Assembly: GCF_015706575.1 (NCBI RefSeq)
Contig: NW_024037050.1
Coordinates: 4,774,001-4,838,000, forward strand
Reading direction: 5' to 3'
Source: Patiria miniata
Taxonomy: Eukaryota > Echinodermata > Asteroidea > Valvatida > Asterinidae
DNA length: 64,000 nucleotides
Below are positions 33,701 through 42,622 of this stretch, one piece after another; positions within the stretch are counted from its first letter, which is position 1, and each line of letters begins with the position of its first letter. A program made the translations under genes and the position numbers. Under the pieces are notes generated by a model. That model was not told the origin of the DNA. It saw only the letters and a list, made by a program, of their open reading frames with translations, and ran no database searches.

Positions 33701-36700
33701 TTGTATTATAAACAGACATAACTTGTGAACATAATGTAAGGAAATTACGTGAAAATTTGAGAGTTACTATAGTCAATAATATGTACTTAATCCCTATGTT
33801 ATTATTTTAATTAAATGGAGGAAGCCACATTTTTGTTGAAAAATTTGTTTATGTATCACGTGTATGTTGTATCAACATCCGTTCGTCCACCCTTCTTTTT
33901 TTTTAAACAGGACTCCCGATGCAGCGTAGTATAAACGAGTCCTGTTTATTACGTCACGATTTACTATGTTTTGTTTGCAGCCCCAACGACGACTTTTACC
34001 CAAATTGCACGTTCGGGTCGAAACAGGACCTGAAAAACAGCTCTCAAAAGTACCTTTTGTACTCATTTCATGACAGACACAATTGTCGTTTTCATTTCAT
34101 CACACCTTAGGCTACATATACCCGAAAAATGACGGAAATGTCTTCGAGCATTCCACATCCTCTTTAAGGATAGTGATAAAGTCACAGCAGTCCTTGTCAA
34201 GAATCCATCCAACCGAAATACACTCGTTTCTTTTGACCTCAGCTGGCCAACATCCTGCCCACTGATGAGAATTTCATCCTTCTCTTTCGACTGACGGAGA
34301 ATCTCACGTCTAGCGTGGAACTGATGACGGTAGGTGACCACCCACTCCCTCCCCAAATCAACTCACCCAATCTCATTCTCTCCCCTAATCCACCCAACCA
34401 AACCCAATCATTTCGCCCAACCCTATACAGCCATCAACCCCAACCCATCGCATCCGACCTAAATCCGTAACAACCCCCCTCATCACCCACCTCCACACCT
34501 GACCTACCTTATTTGCAATGCTGCACTATTATGGAAAAAAAGATGGGCCAGGCCTACTGAGAAAAACGAAAGAGAAAAAAGTGAAAATAAATCTACATTG
34601 GACAATGGACAGTCAATTAAAATCGTAAAAATTGTATAGACCATTATCATGTTGTGGCATTTAGACTTTTCCCATTCAAAACAACGTAACCAAACCGAGG
34701 CTGGAAGGGAAAATAGTCTGGTTCCTTTTTGCACAAAAACAACATTATCATTCAGTACTGTTATTGGATAAAGGGAGCATGACTGAAATGATGGCAGCAT
34801 GATAAATGTGTATTACTATCTTATAGCAAACATTTTTTTTATATCATCGTGGTGTGCACTTTATTTCAGCTAAATTAATTATTACAATTTTAAAAAGGTC
34901 AAGGGGGTACGGAAAGGACGTCGTCTATTTTATTCAAAATTAATCTAAACATCTTTATTTTTCAGCTTTGGAAGAAATACGACAGGAATAGGAGCGGTTA
35001 CATTACGAAGGGAGAACTCGGAGTAAGTGCCTTTATGAACCTTGTTATTATTTTGTTTCGAAGATGATTAGAAGAAGTGAGACTGCTTTAAAAGCAGACC
35101 GGTCACGTGAGAGGGTTTAACCAATAAAAGGGAAAAAGAGTCCGATTTTCATACGAGTCCGATTTTCATATGACACTGGTTGTATCGTGGTAAAAAAAAC
35201 AAAACCCATAGGCCTGCATGTACATGTACATATAGCGCAACCGAGCGTACGTATAGTTTCACCCCTGTACACAAATGTTGTATTTGAAAAAAGCCTATTT
35301 TTTTTCCAACGACGGTTTAATGACAGCATACCAGGCGCAAATATTTCACAGGATGCTTAGTACTATTGCTCACGTTCAATCAAGTACAGCCTATTTCATA
35401 TATTTTTGTTGCAATACCTTTGCAGGTATTTGGCAATACCTTTGAGAGCTTTTGGGTAGAGTAAGCCGGGCATCCTTCAAATTTGATCTGGATTCCTCTT
35501 CCTGCATAGATGTTGCAAGTAGGACAAACACACCAAAATATGGCAGTCCGCCGCCGACTGTACATAGTTTCTGGATTGAGAGAGGTTGTACGGAGGGTTA
35601 CGATGTGGTTTCTGGAAATGGGAACTTCGGATGATTTCGTTTGAGAGTTTGTTTGTATTGAACTCCATTGCGTGAAAACACGGGGCATTCCCCCACTTTT
35701 GCAAAGTACCCCTCCCCTACCCGTACCTGCAAACTTGACCCAGCTATACGACTCTGTCTCAGTATACAATTATTTCTTGTAGGCTTTCATTGCGGACCTG
35801 CTTGCTCAGCATGGCAAGCGCGTGTCAGGGGAGAAGCTTGAAGAATACGTCCAGGGTATGGTAAGTAGCACGTTAAATCGGTTGAACCAGACAAAAATAC
35901 AAGCAAAGTTGGAACAATTTGCAGAGTAGTGACCACAAACATGCAATCCTCCTCCTTAATAATCCTCCTTGCCACGCCCCAAGTTCTGTTTTATATTCTG
36001 CTTATTCCTGTGCGGTATATACTCAAGGAGCTGCGCTATATAATTCAATTACATGTACATACAACCCCCTTTGTAGCATTTATTTCTCGGAGTTCCGAAT
36101 TTATCGAACTACACAAATAATCACACAAGTCTATTTTGCATTAGAGTGAGCTGTTAACAGCGGCAGGGAGCGCCAGCACCATGACAGCCCCAGTTGTGCT
36201 TTTGAGGCTAATAGAATGTTTTCTCCATTTTGCATTTTATATAGTTAAAGATTTTTGACAAGAACAACGATGGACACCTGAGCTTGACAGAGATGGCCAA
36301 GTGAGTAGAATACGATTATTGTATCAGTTTCTTAGGAATGATATCCATGTATCATTGTATTACTCCATAGGTAGGGGGTGATTGTCACGTATGTCATTGT
36401 TGTAAGAGATGGTTGTCATTGTGTCACTGTCCTTGTCACAAATTGGCAACATGCCACTTTCCTTGGTAAAACATCAAATGTATCACTGTCTTAGGGTCCT
36501 CGGTGGTAAAGTATGACATTGAAATATGTCACTGTCAAAGAGGACGATCGGCAATGTGTCACTAACTTGTCAATGTGTCACTTTGCTCGATGTGACTTCT
36601 AAACTGTAACAATATAGACATGTCTGTCTGTACGTTCATGTATGTAAATTTGTAGAAAATATTGATTTTTATCCCTTTCCTGATGGTCGATTGAAATGTT

Positions 36701-38599
36701 TCTATACTTTATAGTTCCAGTTATCACACTTGAGATTTTAAGCATTCCTGTTTTACACTCTTTGATTAAACACAGACTGCTGTCCATCAAACCAGAAGAG
36801 AATTTTCTCATCACGTCCAGCAAACTTGCCAAGGTATGTGGAATAATTCCAGTTGCTTTCAATCAGAATGAACTTGCCTTAAAACTACGAAGTCTATTTT
36901 GATAATATCAGTGCCCATTTTATTTTCAGCAACCAGTCCCATATCTATCCTTTTCTAAGATTGAAAATGCTTTCTGTCGTGATTAGTTATATGTTTTGTT
37001 TTTCTCTATTTGATTCAATTTTGATTTATTTCAAAACATTACAGTTCCAGGATATGGGTGAGAGAGAAAGGCTCAAACTTATGCACCAGATCTTTGACCA
37101 TTACGACAAGGTAAAAACATTTATTAATGAAATATTTGTTTTTGTAAAGTATACAGGAAGTATACATGAAGTATACATGTACATGAAGTATACATGAAGT
37201 ATACATGTACATGAAGTATACATGAAGTATACGAGTGTAGTATACATGCACATGTATACTTCACTCATGATTTAACGTGAGAAATACCACTGGCATGTTT
37301 CAGTCTGTTTATATATCGAGGAGATAAAGTGAGACTGTTTGTTTTTTCATAAGTATAAACACTGATTTCTACTGAGATCAGTGAAGCAGACGCAAGAAAA
37401 TCACCAATGGAGCTTTTGAAACACGTCGCCATAAACATGAAGTATACATGTACATGTATACTTCACTCATGATTTAACGTGAGGAATGCCACTGGCATGT
37501 TTCAGTCTGTTTATATATTGAGGAGATAAAGTAAGATTGTTTTTTTTTTCATAAGTATAGAACACTGATTTCTACTGAGATCAGTGAAGCAGACGCAAGA
37601 AAATCACCAATAAAGCTTTTGAAACACGTTGTCATAAACACCTTCATTTTCAGTAAAAGGTAAAAGTTCAGCAGGTGTGCGATGGATCGTGATTTCATGA
37701 GGACTTTCGCTCTGTATTTGCATCACGTCTGTCTGTCCTAATACTGAATCTTAGATTTGAGCCTGGGCCTCGTATAAATGTATTTTGGAAATTGGTGGCA
37801 TGTTTTACAGGGACAAACAGGATTCCTGGAGGGACCGGAGATCGATCTGTTTGTGAAGGATCTTCACGACTTCGAAGGTGCAAGCGGCGAGGATACTTTC
37901 TGCCAGGTCAGTCACTAGATTACGGCCTTTCAGTGTTACTCAGTGTCTGGGTATATATCATGCTCAGGCTTGGAGTTTGTTTTGTAAAAGTTTGTCAAGG
38001 ATATTTTAGGGGGTCACTTGTGATGCTTCTCCTGGCGATGTACATTAAAGAGAGGAACATAATGTCACGTTCTCTGTTAGGTGTCGTTTTCATTTTAAAA
38101 ATTCCGTTGAAAAGTTATTGGAAAATAATCAAGGAATGTTTGTGCTAAATGGAAGGTACGTGATTTTGTAGAGTTGTACACAAATTTGATGTCAATTAAC
38201 TTGATTTCTTTCTATATGATGTGATTGCTATTAATTCCTGTGGAGCATTATTCTGTGCAATCTTACGCTTCTTGGGTGAAATCTAGTCCACACAATATTT
38301 ATCTTAAAATTCATGTTTTTTTCTTCTTGAGGGGTATTTCGGTAAGTACATTGATGTCAAGTTAATGATATTCCAACACGGAGTGGGAGATGCCCTTGTC
38401 CCTCCTAGTCATTCTATGATTTAGGTTTTGCTAATTGACCAAGTGGTTTGGTTTTTACCGGGAAGTCTGTTCTTGATTGCAGGCGGATTCGATGAGAAAA
38501 GTCGACATTTTCAAGGAGGATCTGATGAGACATTGTGACGTGGACAAAGACGGCAAACTCAGCAAATCAGAAGTCAGACTGATTCTGGGATTCCATTAG
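15633..38599 (+). CDS. SCGN: Secretagogin (six EF-hand Ca2+ sensor), whole gene
   Basis: Secretagogin is a cytosolic six-EF-hand Ca2+ sensor of neuroendocrine and neuronal cells, linked to vesicle release. Exons: alternative first exon 15633-15753 or 25233-25362, then 33029-33102, 33285-33371, 34243-34329, 34966-35022, 35783-35860, 36245-36300, 36776-36833, 37045-37110, 37811-37906 and 38483-38599. All junctions are GT-AG and phases join without a stop, giving 298 or 301 residues (human protein about 276). Secretagogin is favoured over calretinin or calbindin by DAKDGRIAITEL in EF2, GFLEGPEIDLFVKDL in EF5 and RHCDVDKDGKLSKSE in EF6, which closely match my memory of vertebrate secretagogin. 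Loops 3, 4 and 6 look canonical. Loop 1 has Gly at position 12, loop 2 has Ala at position 3, and loop 5 has Gly at position 3. The gene is divergent from TMEM143 upstream. Confidence 0.93.
17815..17890 (+). repeat. 37-bp tandem duplication
   Basis: Two perfect copies of a unit starting AATCGATGCATGATCACAC. Perfect identity implies a recent duplication. Confidence 0.85.
17919..18048. mobile_element. 130-bp hairpin MITE, CACTGCAAAAACTG ends
   Basis: TA|CACTGCAAAAACTGCAGTG at the left and the complement of CACTACAAAAACTGTAGTG at the right, then TA. Internal arms also pair (TGGTATCT, ATAGGAC). A mariner-type MITE by ends and target. Confidence 0.65.
19501..19590. repeat. Broken end of the CAGTGGCG hAT-like family, with poly-C tracts
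   Basis: TAGTGGCGTAACATGGGG matches the terminus of the elements at 23,630 and 32,628, but no opposite end or target duplication follows. Two C runs of 14-18 bases lie inside. Confidence 0.4.
19914..20383. mobile_element. CAGGGTGAGT MITE, full-length copy (470 bp)
   Basis: TA|CAGGGTGAGTTAAAAAAA at the left and ACTCACCCTG|TA at the right. The whole unit is a long imperfect foldback, and mid-element TTCAGCAAAACGAAAAC repeats inverted. A Tc1/mariner-type MITE by TA target and CAGGGTG ends. Confidence 0.75.
20455..21166. mobile_element. Diverged Tc1/mariner-type MITE, relative of 4,607
   Basis: The right end reads, on the complement, GGTGTCTCC, then CCCAAAAAATGTCCCTCT and GGAGGGTGTGTC. The left arm at 20,461 has TATGTCCCCCTGGAGGGTTG. 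Interior ACAGACTATTATGTCACAG resembles the 4,607 interior. Ends are decayed. Confidence 0.45.
22725..23072 (+). repeat. LINE-like 3' tail
   Basis: T-rich non-coding DNA with CCCAGACCCGCATAGTATTG at its start, ending GGTGGAATAAATTATAATAA. A tail of this shape is common at 3' ends of CR1/L2-type LINEs. No coding remains seen. Confidence 0.3.
23346..24247. mobile_element. GGTGACCGT TIR element, interrupted by a hAT-like MITE
   Basis: Outer ends GGGTGACCGT and ACGGTCACC, with CAAATCTGCCAAATTC and GCCAGAAATCTGCCAACG blocks inside each arm. A 391-bp hAT-like element sits inside it with its own 8-bp duplication, so this is the older layer. Confidence 0.5.
23630..24020. mobile_element. hAT-like MITE, CAGTGGCG ends, perfect 8-bp duplication
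   Basis: Ends CAGTGGCGTCGCCA and TGACGCCACTG, flanked on both sides by ACTAGACC. Eight-base duplications with CAGTGGCG ends indicate hAT. The interior is rich in poly-C and in CATCAAATGCTGGTGCCCC. Confidence 0.8.
25005..25012 (+). promoter_or_regulatory. TATA box for secretagogin exon 1b
   Basis: TATAAAAA with flanking GC-rich bases (agccTATAAAAAgg), a strong match to consensus. It predicts a start near 25,035-25,040 and a leader of about 195 bases. This supports an independent promoter for isoform 1b rather than splicing from exon 1a. Confidence 0.55.
25233..25362 (+). CDS. SCGN: Secretagogin alternative first coding exon 1b
   Basis: It encodes 43 residues plus one base: MAAGTRRLSYYDNFLKKYP at the start and FAEIWQHYDSN at the end. 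The donor gtaagt at 25363 is consensus and in the same phase as exon 1a. The terminal A makes Asn instead of Asp at loop position 4. The ATG context (gcatcATGgcc) nearly matches that of exon 1a. The reading frame stays open upstream to about 25,083 but has no in-frame ATG, so 25,233 is the natural start. A strong TATA box sits at 25,005. Exons 1a and 1b share roughly 17 of 42 aligned residues by eye, which suggests an old intragenic duplication. Confidence 0.88.
27490..28190 (-). pseudogene. LINE (CR1/L2-like) 3' fragment with reverse-transcriptase C-terminal tail
   Basis: On the minus strand 28,050-27,870 reads HRHGFNTRNADSLHVVPPKP, then a tail with SYxGAVIxNSFPAKVQNASS-like spacing and KKLYF before a stop. 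This is the usual end of CR1/L2-clade polyproteins (NTR...WNSLP). The Trp codon of that motif is TGA here, so the copy is dead. The 3' end carries an AT-rich (ATTT)n-type tail at about 27,493-27,512. Confidence 0.55.
28380..28960. repeat. Foldback satellite, TCGGACTATCGGACC type
   Basis: About 28,380-28,560 carries units such as GGTTCGATAGTCCGAA. From 28,560 the same vocabulary continues on the opposite strand (TTCGGACTATCGGACC, ATTGTCGATTCGGAC) for some 400 bp with growing divergence. The centre at about 28,558 is a sharp symmetry point. Confidence 0.75.
29090..29312. repeat. Foldback satellite, GGCGTCGGACTTATGAG type
   Basis: Units CATAAGTCCGACGCCTCAT and their complement (ATGAGGCGTCGGACTTATG) alternate at least eight times in two inverted clusters separated by a short AT spacer (near 29,220-29,240). 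Separate from, but adjacent to, the 28,380 array. Confidence 0.75.
30154..30326. mobile_element. 173-bp MITE, TAGACCATTATC ends, copy 1
   Basis: TA|TAGACCATTATCGTG at the left and the complement of TAGACCTATATCATGC at the right, then TA. The interior GGGAAAATAGTCTGGTTCC is shared with 34,637-34,810. Confidence 0.65.
30369..30395 (+). repeat. tRNA-like A-box fragment
   Basis: ATAGCTCAGTTGGTCGAGCG is a tRNA D-arm/A-box sequence, but no matching B-box or T-arm follows at the right distance. A truncated SINE head is likely. Confidence 0.35.
32628..32870. mobile_element. hAT-like MITE, CAGTGGCG ends, second complete copy
   Basis: 243 bp, ends CAGTGGCGTATC and GATACGCCACTG, flanked by GTAGCAAC on both sides. 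Lies 158 bp upstream of secretagogin exon 2. Interior has G-run and C-run tracts. Confidence 0.85.
33029..33102 (+). CDS. SCGN: Secretagogin exon 2 (EF1 loop and exit helix)
   Basis: The exon follows tcatgcag and ends before gtgagt. It encodes SGYIDDEGLDKFFRDLLMTT, completing EF loop 1. Loop position 12, normally the bidentate Glu, is Gly in both isoforms, with Glu at position 11. Ca2+ binding by EF1 is therefore doubtful. Confidence 0.9.
33180..33280. repeat. Dispersed-repeat fragment next to secretagogin exon 3 acceptor
   Basis: Matches 61,575-61,665: shared order AAAGTT, CCGTGCTCTTCAAC against CTGTGCTTTTCAAC, TTTGTTTCTA, ATTCCAA/ACTCCAA. The repeat runs into the polypyrimidine tract of the acceptor. 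Confidence 0.45.
33285..33371 (+). CDS. SCGN: Secretagogin exon 3 (EF2)
   Basis: Twenty-nine codons, phase 0 on both sides, acceptor caatatag and donor gtaacg. It contains ELVEDLKECFMESYDDAKDG. EF loop 2 is D-D-A-K-D-G-R-I-A-I-T-E, with Ala at position 3 as in the human secretagogin loop as I remember it. The intron just upstream resembles a dispersed repeat also seen near 61,575. Confidence 0.9.
34243..34329 (+). CDS. SCGN: Secretagogin exon 4 (linker EF2-EF3)
   Basis: Twenty-nine codons, phase 0. It encodes LANILPTDENFILLFRLTEN and then LTSSVELMT. The motif DENF-x-LLFR is shared with vertebrate secretagogin. Acceptor gacctcag, donor gtaggt. Confidence 0.9.
34340..34505 (+). repeat. A/C-rich AACCC-like low-complexity block
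   Basis: Almost free of G. Made of variants of CCCAAYCNAACC such as CACCCAACCAAACCCAATC. Same style as the larger block at 51,370-51,900. Confidence 0.6.
34637..34810. mobile_element. 174-bp MITE, TAGACCATTATC ends, copy 2
   Basis: Left end TA|TAGACCATTATCATGTTG. The interior GGGAAAATAGTCTGGTTCC and TACTGTTATTGGATA match copy 1. The right terminus is diverged. Lies within a secretagogin intron. Confidence 0.6.
34966..35022 (+). CDS. SCGN: Secretagogin exon 5 (EF3 loop)
   Basis: Nineteen codons, LWKKYDRNRSGYITKGELG. EF loop 3 is D-R-N-R-S-G-Y-I-T-K-G-E, with all key ligand positions filled, so this is a predicted Ca2+ site. Acceptor tttttcag, donor gtaagt. Confidence 0.92.
35141..35174 (+). 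repeat. 17-bp tandem duplication
   Basis: GAGTCCGATTTTCATA occurs twice in a row. Short slip duplication. Confidence 0.7.
35783..35860 (+). CDS. SCGN: Secretagogin exon 6 (EF3-EF4 linker helix)
   Basis: Twenty-six codons, from AFIADLLAQHGKRVSGEKLE to EYVQGM. The pattern KLEEY matches the vertebrate linker. Acceptor ttgtag, donor gtaagt. Confidence 0.9.
36245..36300 (+). CDS. SCGN: Secretagogin exon 7 (EF4 loop)
   Basis: Encodes LKIFDKNNDGHLSLTEMA plus two bases. Loop 4, D-K-N-N-D-G-H-L-S-L-T-E, is canonical. Donor gtgagt, with a Lys codon split across the intron. Confidence 0.9.
36370..36600 (+). repeat. Quasi-periodic ATGTGTCACT cluster
   Basis: Short near-repeats (TTGTCATTGTGTCACTGTC, AATATGTCACTGTC, AATGTGTCACT twice) at irregular 20-60-bp spacing within a secretagogin intron. 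No unit boundary is clear. Confidence 0.4.
36776..36833 (+). CDS. SCGN: Secretagogin exon 8
   Basis: Completes the split Lys and encodes LLSIKPEENFLITSSKLAK. The EENFL motif follows EF4, as in the calbindin/calretinin/secretagogin family. Acceptor aacacag, donor gtatgt. Confidence 0.88.
37045..37110 (+). CDS. SCGN: Secretagogin exon 9 (EF5 entering helix)
   Basis: Twenty-two codons, beginning FQDMGERERLKLMHQIFDHY and ending DK, the first two positions of EF loop 5. Acceptor acattacag, donor gtaaaa. The following 700-bp intron contains a 202-bp-period duplication. Confidence 0.88.
37138..37262 (+). repeat. ATGAAGTATAC microsatellite-like array
   Basis: Units of ATGAAGTATAC and ATGTAC alternate about eight times, closing on GTATACATGCACATGTATAC. 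The array lies directly before a 202-bp-period duplication. Confidence 0.75.
37251..37645 (+). repeat. Tandem duplication, ~202-bp period, in secretagogin intron
   Basis: Both copies run CATGTATACTTCACTCATGA, CCACTGGCATGTTTCAGTC, ACTGATTTCTACTGAGATCA and AGCTTTTGAAACACGT, with a handful of differences. The second copy starts at 37,453. Confidence 0.85.
37811..37906 (+). CDS. SCGN: Secretagogin exon 10 (EF5 loop)
   Basis: Thirty-two codons, starting GQTGFLEGPEIDLFVKDLHD. Loop 5 reads D-K-G-Q-T-G-F-L-E-G-P-E, with Gly at position 3, so affinity is likely weakened. LEGPE-(I/V)-D-x-FVKD is a close match to remembered vertebrate secretagogin. Donor gtcagt. Confidence 0.92.
38483..38599 (+). CDS. 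SCGN: Secretagogin terminal exon (EF6) and stop
   Basis: Thirty-nine codons ending in TAG at 38,597. It encodes an entering helix, then RHCDVDKDGKLSKSEVRLIL and GFH. EF loop 6, D-V-D-K-D-G-K-L-S-K-S-E, is fully canonical, unlike the decayed EF6 of calretinin and calbindin-D28k. Acceptor gattgcag. Confidence 0.92.
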   Translation, partial: ADSMRKVDIFKEDLMRHCDVDKDGKLSKSEVRLILGFH

Positions 38600-39076
38600 T
38601 TCTTGGTGGTGGTTACAAAAATAGAATTCCGATATTTAAAAGCGTTGACTACATATTGTCTCTTTCTTTCTTGAAAGGAGAATTTGGATGAGAATAGCAC
38701 TTTAAGCTTTCAATACGTGAGAGATTCACTGGCCGAGTTTTAACTTCAGACATTGACATTTTTCGTGGAACAACGGTCCACAGTTCATTGTCGTTTGAAT
38801 CATAATTCACTGTACGAACGTTTGTAATGATATGACATCCATTTGAAATGAGGTTTATTTGGTGGTCAATGAAAGGAAGGCCTGATATATCTTTAAATTA
38901 AAAAAACCTGCTAAATAGCAAGGAAAGATATATATAAATGTCATGAAAGTAAGATTATTTTTACACGCTGTGCCTCAAATTCCCCAGGCCATTTGAAAAA
39001 TACGCGATGGAAGGTTAGATAACAACAGAAATATCAGAACAGAATTATATTGAGTGCAATATGATATAAAGTGCAC

Positions 39077-39082
39077 AATAAA
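39077..39082 (+). terminator. Candidate secretagogin polyadenylation signal (proximal)
   Basis: AATAAA, 478 bp after the secretagogin stop. A second AATAAA lies at 40,475. Either could be used and nothing in the sequence decides between them. Confidence 0.4.
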
Positions 39083-40474
39083 TTGAGTGCAATATTAAAA
39101 AGAGACAGAAATCGCTGCAAATTTCAAGTGGAATGTTAACATTTTGAAAGTCTTGAGTTTACGATTGTCGTAGATTTTCGAAACGTTTAGGTGAAAGGGC
39201 GCTTCATAAGCCGTTAATTGTATCATCAACATGTCCTTGGCGATGAAGTGGGGATACAAACAGGCAAAAATGACCAAACTATCGGTAATGCAAATTTGCT
39301 GGCCAAATACTATCGATTATTGTAATCAATTATTCTGATCAATTATTGTTGTGAATCAGTTGTACCTCTTGTATTGATTATCGTCACTAAGTCTAATTGG
39401 TGTGCGGTCTTTTTGATTTCGAACTGTGCCTTGGTCTTGCGATGTAAGATATATTTTACATTTAAGTGAAAGTGGTGCACACACAACTCACTATTAAAAG
39501 CAAGGCGAGAATCGTTTTCTTGTAACTCTATTCTCATTGTTCTTTCTTCTTAAAACAATCAACATCAATCTTATTACTTACATTCCTTCTAATAAGACCG
39601 AATTCTTGGAGCTAATTTTTGAAAAGCATTGAGTTTAACTTGCATCTTTCAGCATGATCTGTCCAGCAATTTAATAGTAACGTTTATTGGTATGTGTCAA
39701 TGACTAAATGTGTGTATGTGTGAAAAGTCGCGTGGTATGGGCAAAAACTCTAAACAATTTGAAATAAAAGTTATTCTTGTTCGGTTGAGAATTACCATTG
39801 TTACCAAACTCTGACACCTCTTTTTTGGGTGGGGGATGGGGGTGATTTTATTAGAAGGCAGAGCTGTTTTTCTGAATATCACATAGAACACAAACCCTTT
39901 GACTTTGCAAAACTTACGGAACCAGTTTTTTTTTTGTAATCAAACCATATTTTTGCACTCATGCCTAATTTTCTTAATTTTATTTTGAAATACAATTTGA
40001 TCGATAGGTTAGTTAAAGTCGATTGGGAAAGACGATGTTCACTTTGATACTTCACACTTTCTGGTAGCGAGTTTTTGTTCAAGCAGATTATAAGTAAACG
40101 TAGATGTTAGTAACTAGCTTAGTGTGAATTTTTTTATGTGATAAATTAATGCAACGCACGTTAATGGATGGGCGTTACAATGCAGCGCAAAGAGTTTTAT
40201 CAGTCTAATCGATTTTAAAATGTCACTGTACAAATATTTGGAGTTATGTTTATAATTATTCATTTTCTTCGTGTGGGCTTCTATTTCATGATTTCTTCCT
40301 ACCCATGTTGGCAAATCTTCTGAATGAAAGCTTGCAAATTGTCGTTATCATTGTGAACGCCGGTCTTTCGAAAATTATTGAAACGAACAAGATTTTAATG
40401 ATAATAATTCGATATGGATTGCACTTTATTTCTGTGCGGCTTTTGTCGTTTTTCAGATTCAAGAATTTTATGTC

Positions 40475-40480
40475 AATAAA
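40475..40480 (+). terminator. Candidate secretagogin polyadenylation signal (distal)
   Basis: AATAAA in an AT-rich stretch 1.9 kb after the stop. It would imply a long 3'UTR. Confidence 0.25.
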
Positions 40481-40640
40481 GACCTATTCTCCATCGCTGA
40501 ATTCGGTGCACAAAGAAATTCAGTCAATGTGCTTGATTCCTTGCTTGTGTGTGACCGTATGTTTAAAATGCATGAAATGCGTTTAGTGTTTATTCAAAGA
40601 CGCCAGAATGGCTGAAAGATGTCAGTTCGACCAAAAAAAA

Positions 40641-42350
40641 ACAATCCTGCAAAATTTCTAGCCATGATTTTTGAATAGGAAACCAACACTGAATGTGAAT
40701 CTACCTGAAAGACAAAACCATCGTCTTTTTGTCCACCGTCAGCTCTCAAGAACTAGAGAAACCTGTCGAATATTAACCATGTTGTTCCAAGAGTGTACAC
40801 AAACACTTATATTCTGTGTCCAGGCCCTGGCTCTGATTAATTATTTCATAACTTACACAACGAACTGATATACTTCTTTTTATGCATACAGAACGTGTCA
40901 GTTCTAGGTATCAGTAACGGCTCGGAGAGCAAAACCAAAGATATCATGCGCAGCATCAATATTTTCCAACGTTGAATTTGACTGTACCACGCGTTAAGAC
41001 TTGAATTACCCTGCAGGCCGTTGCGGAGCATTCTTTTGGGTGGGGTGGGGGATGAGGGTGGGGTTGGGAGTTGGGGGTAAGCTCAAGATATCGTCCCAAA
41101 GAGTGCACATCATTTGAACTCAAACTTATACGTGTACCAACACTCATTCAACATGCATAATGTTTAATTGTCTGAATACTACGTTGGTACTTTTCATTTT
41201 TATGGTGTAGGCCTAGTTTGAAAAGGGAGAAACGTCATCAGAAGTATATAGGCCAATAAGCTAAATTACATTGCTTAAAGTGTGGACCTCATTCTAATTG
41301 GATGGGGGGGGGGCTGTGTACACACCCGGCGCACCCCCCCCCCCCCCCCCCCCCCCCAGAACGAGCGTGTAGAATGCCCAAAACGTCATTGATAACAGAC
41401 CGCCACTCATCCCCCTTGAAAGAACAATTTGATCAACTCTCAACCGTCGAGATTGAAGAATTCCAGCGCAGAGTTTCCTCTTGTAGGTACGTGGGTCAAA
41501 TCCTGATTTCGCGGCTGATCATAATCCTCCATGCATAGTGTGTGGTATAACCGTGCCGTTGGGATGCCTGATTTGGGCGATAGGGGCTGTCATTAGTGCA
41601 CATACCCAGGAACTTAATCTGATAAAGAGACGCTAGTACGCACTCCCTGATGAATGGTGGATGACAAGCGGATACTCTAGATAGAAACATGACGATAGAA
41701 CAAGGATGGAATCTGATCGAACGGGGGTGGAGAAAGTAGGAGTTTTTGTCACCGTTATTGCCCTATCCCCCCCCCCCCCCGTCTCCCACACACCCACCTG
41801 CTAAAGTACCCACCCACCATCTATAAGTGTCTCAAATTTACAAAAAAAATGTACTTAGATTTAAGGATCAGTCGAGAAGCGAGAGAAAGTCTCTTATATG
41901 CCACCGATTCGAAGTATTTCTGCGTGTGGGCGAGACATTCGATGTTTCTGAATGATGAGAGACGGTATAGCTCCATATTGACCAGGGGTTCCCATGACAT
42001 GATTCCTCAGCCAATAGGAGCTTTTTTTTGGCAAAATGGTGGTTCCATGTGACCAACTGCTCTGAATGTGATTGCTATAGAAATGAGATGAAAGAAAGGT
42101 GACTCCGAGTCGGAGACCATGATGAGACATTATGTCATTGGATGCTAATATTATAGCCTCTGCTTTGACTATTGGGCTTTGTTATACATGCCCATCCTAC
42201 AGACTTGAAAGTGAGTACAAACAGGGAGGCAGGACCAGTCATGAAATGAAAAAAACTTTCCTGCTTTATTTGATAACCGGTGGAAAAGATTCATTTCGTA
42301 AGATAGCGGCGTCCATACAGTACAGGGACCTACAACTATGAATTCTGTTG
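40641..42350. other. Intergenic, poly-C/poly-G tracts and a possible short exon
   Basis: C runs at about 41,333-41,357 and 41,767-41,780. No family hit recognised. A possible first exon is listed separately at 41,374. Confidence 0.45.
41374..41486 (+). CDS. Possible orphan first exon
   Basis: ATG at 41,374 opens MPKTSLITDRHSSPLKEQFD, followed by QLSTVEIEEFQRRVSSC and a good donor (gtacgt) after TGTAG. Composition looks protein-like (amphipathic, charged), but I recognise no family and cannot find a following exon in phase. May be chance. Confidence 0.18.
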
Positions 42351-42358
42351 GTTGCAAA

Positions 42359-42622
42359 GGGTGCATACCTATGTTCCCCAATACCTATGTTCCCCAATAC
42401 CTATGTTCCCCAATACCTATGTTCCCCAATACCAATGTTCCCCAATACCAATGTTCCCAAATACCAATGTTCACAAATACCAATGTTCCCCAACCCTAAC
42501 CCTAACCCTATCCATCTAAGCCTAACGCTAACGCTAACCCAAACTCTAAGAATTTTTAAGAACATAAATTATGTAGGCCTATTAGGGAACATATAGGTAT
42601 TGGGGAACATCGGGTGCACCCC
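42359..42622. mobile_element. 264-bp mobile element carrying a 16-bp satellite, perfect 8-bp duplication
   Basis: GTTGCAAA flanks both ends (42,351-42,358 and 42,623-42,630). Ends: GGGTGCATACCTATGTTCCC at the left and the complement of GGGGTGCACCCGATGTTCCC at the right. From about 42,365, eight units of the CCTATGTTCCCCAATA type follow head to tail, then telomere-like CCCTAACCCTAACCCTA (42,491-42,510), then AT-rich DNA and one inverted unit. Family not recognised; hAT or Merlin fits the duplication length. Confidence 0.75.

Larger units (their letters stand above)
38600..40640 (+). other. Secretagogin 3' flank / probable 3'UTR
   Basis: AT-rich with no repeats of note, scattered stops in all frames and two AATAAA signals. 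The relative absence of MITEs compared with neighbouring DNA fits transcribed 3'UTR. Confidence 0.45.

Noticed and set aside
33336-38596. Calretinin or calbindin-D28k instead of secretagogin
   Set aside because: EF2, EF5 and EF6 loop sequences and the canonical EF6 match secretagogin. Calretinin and calbindin have a decayed EF6 and a different tail.
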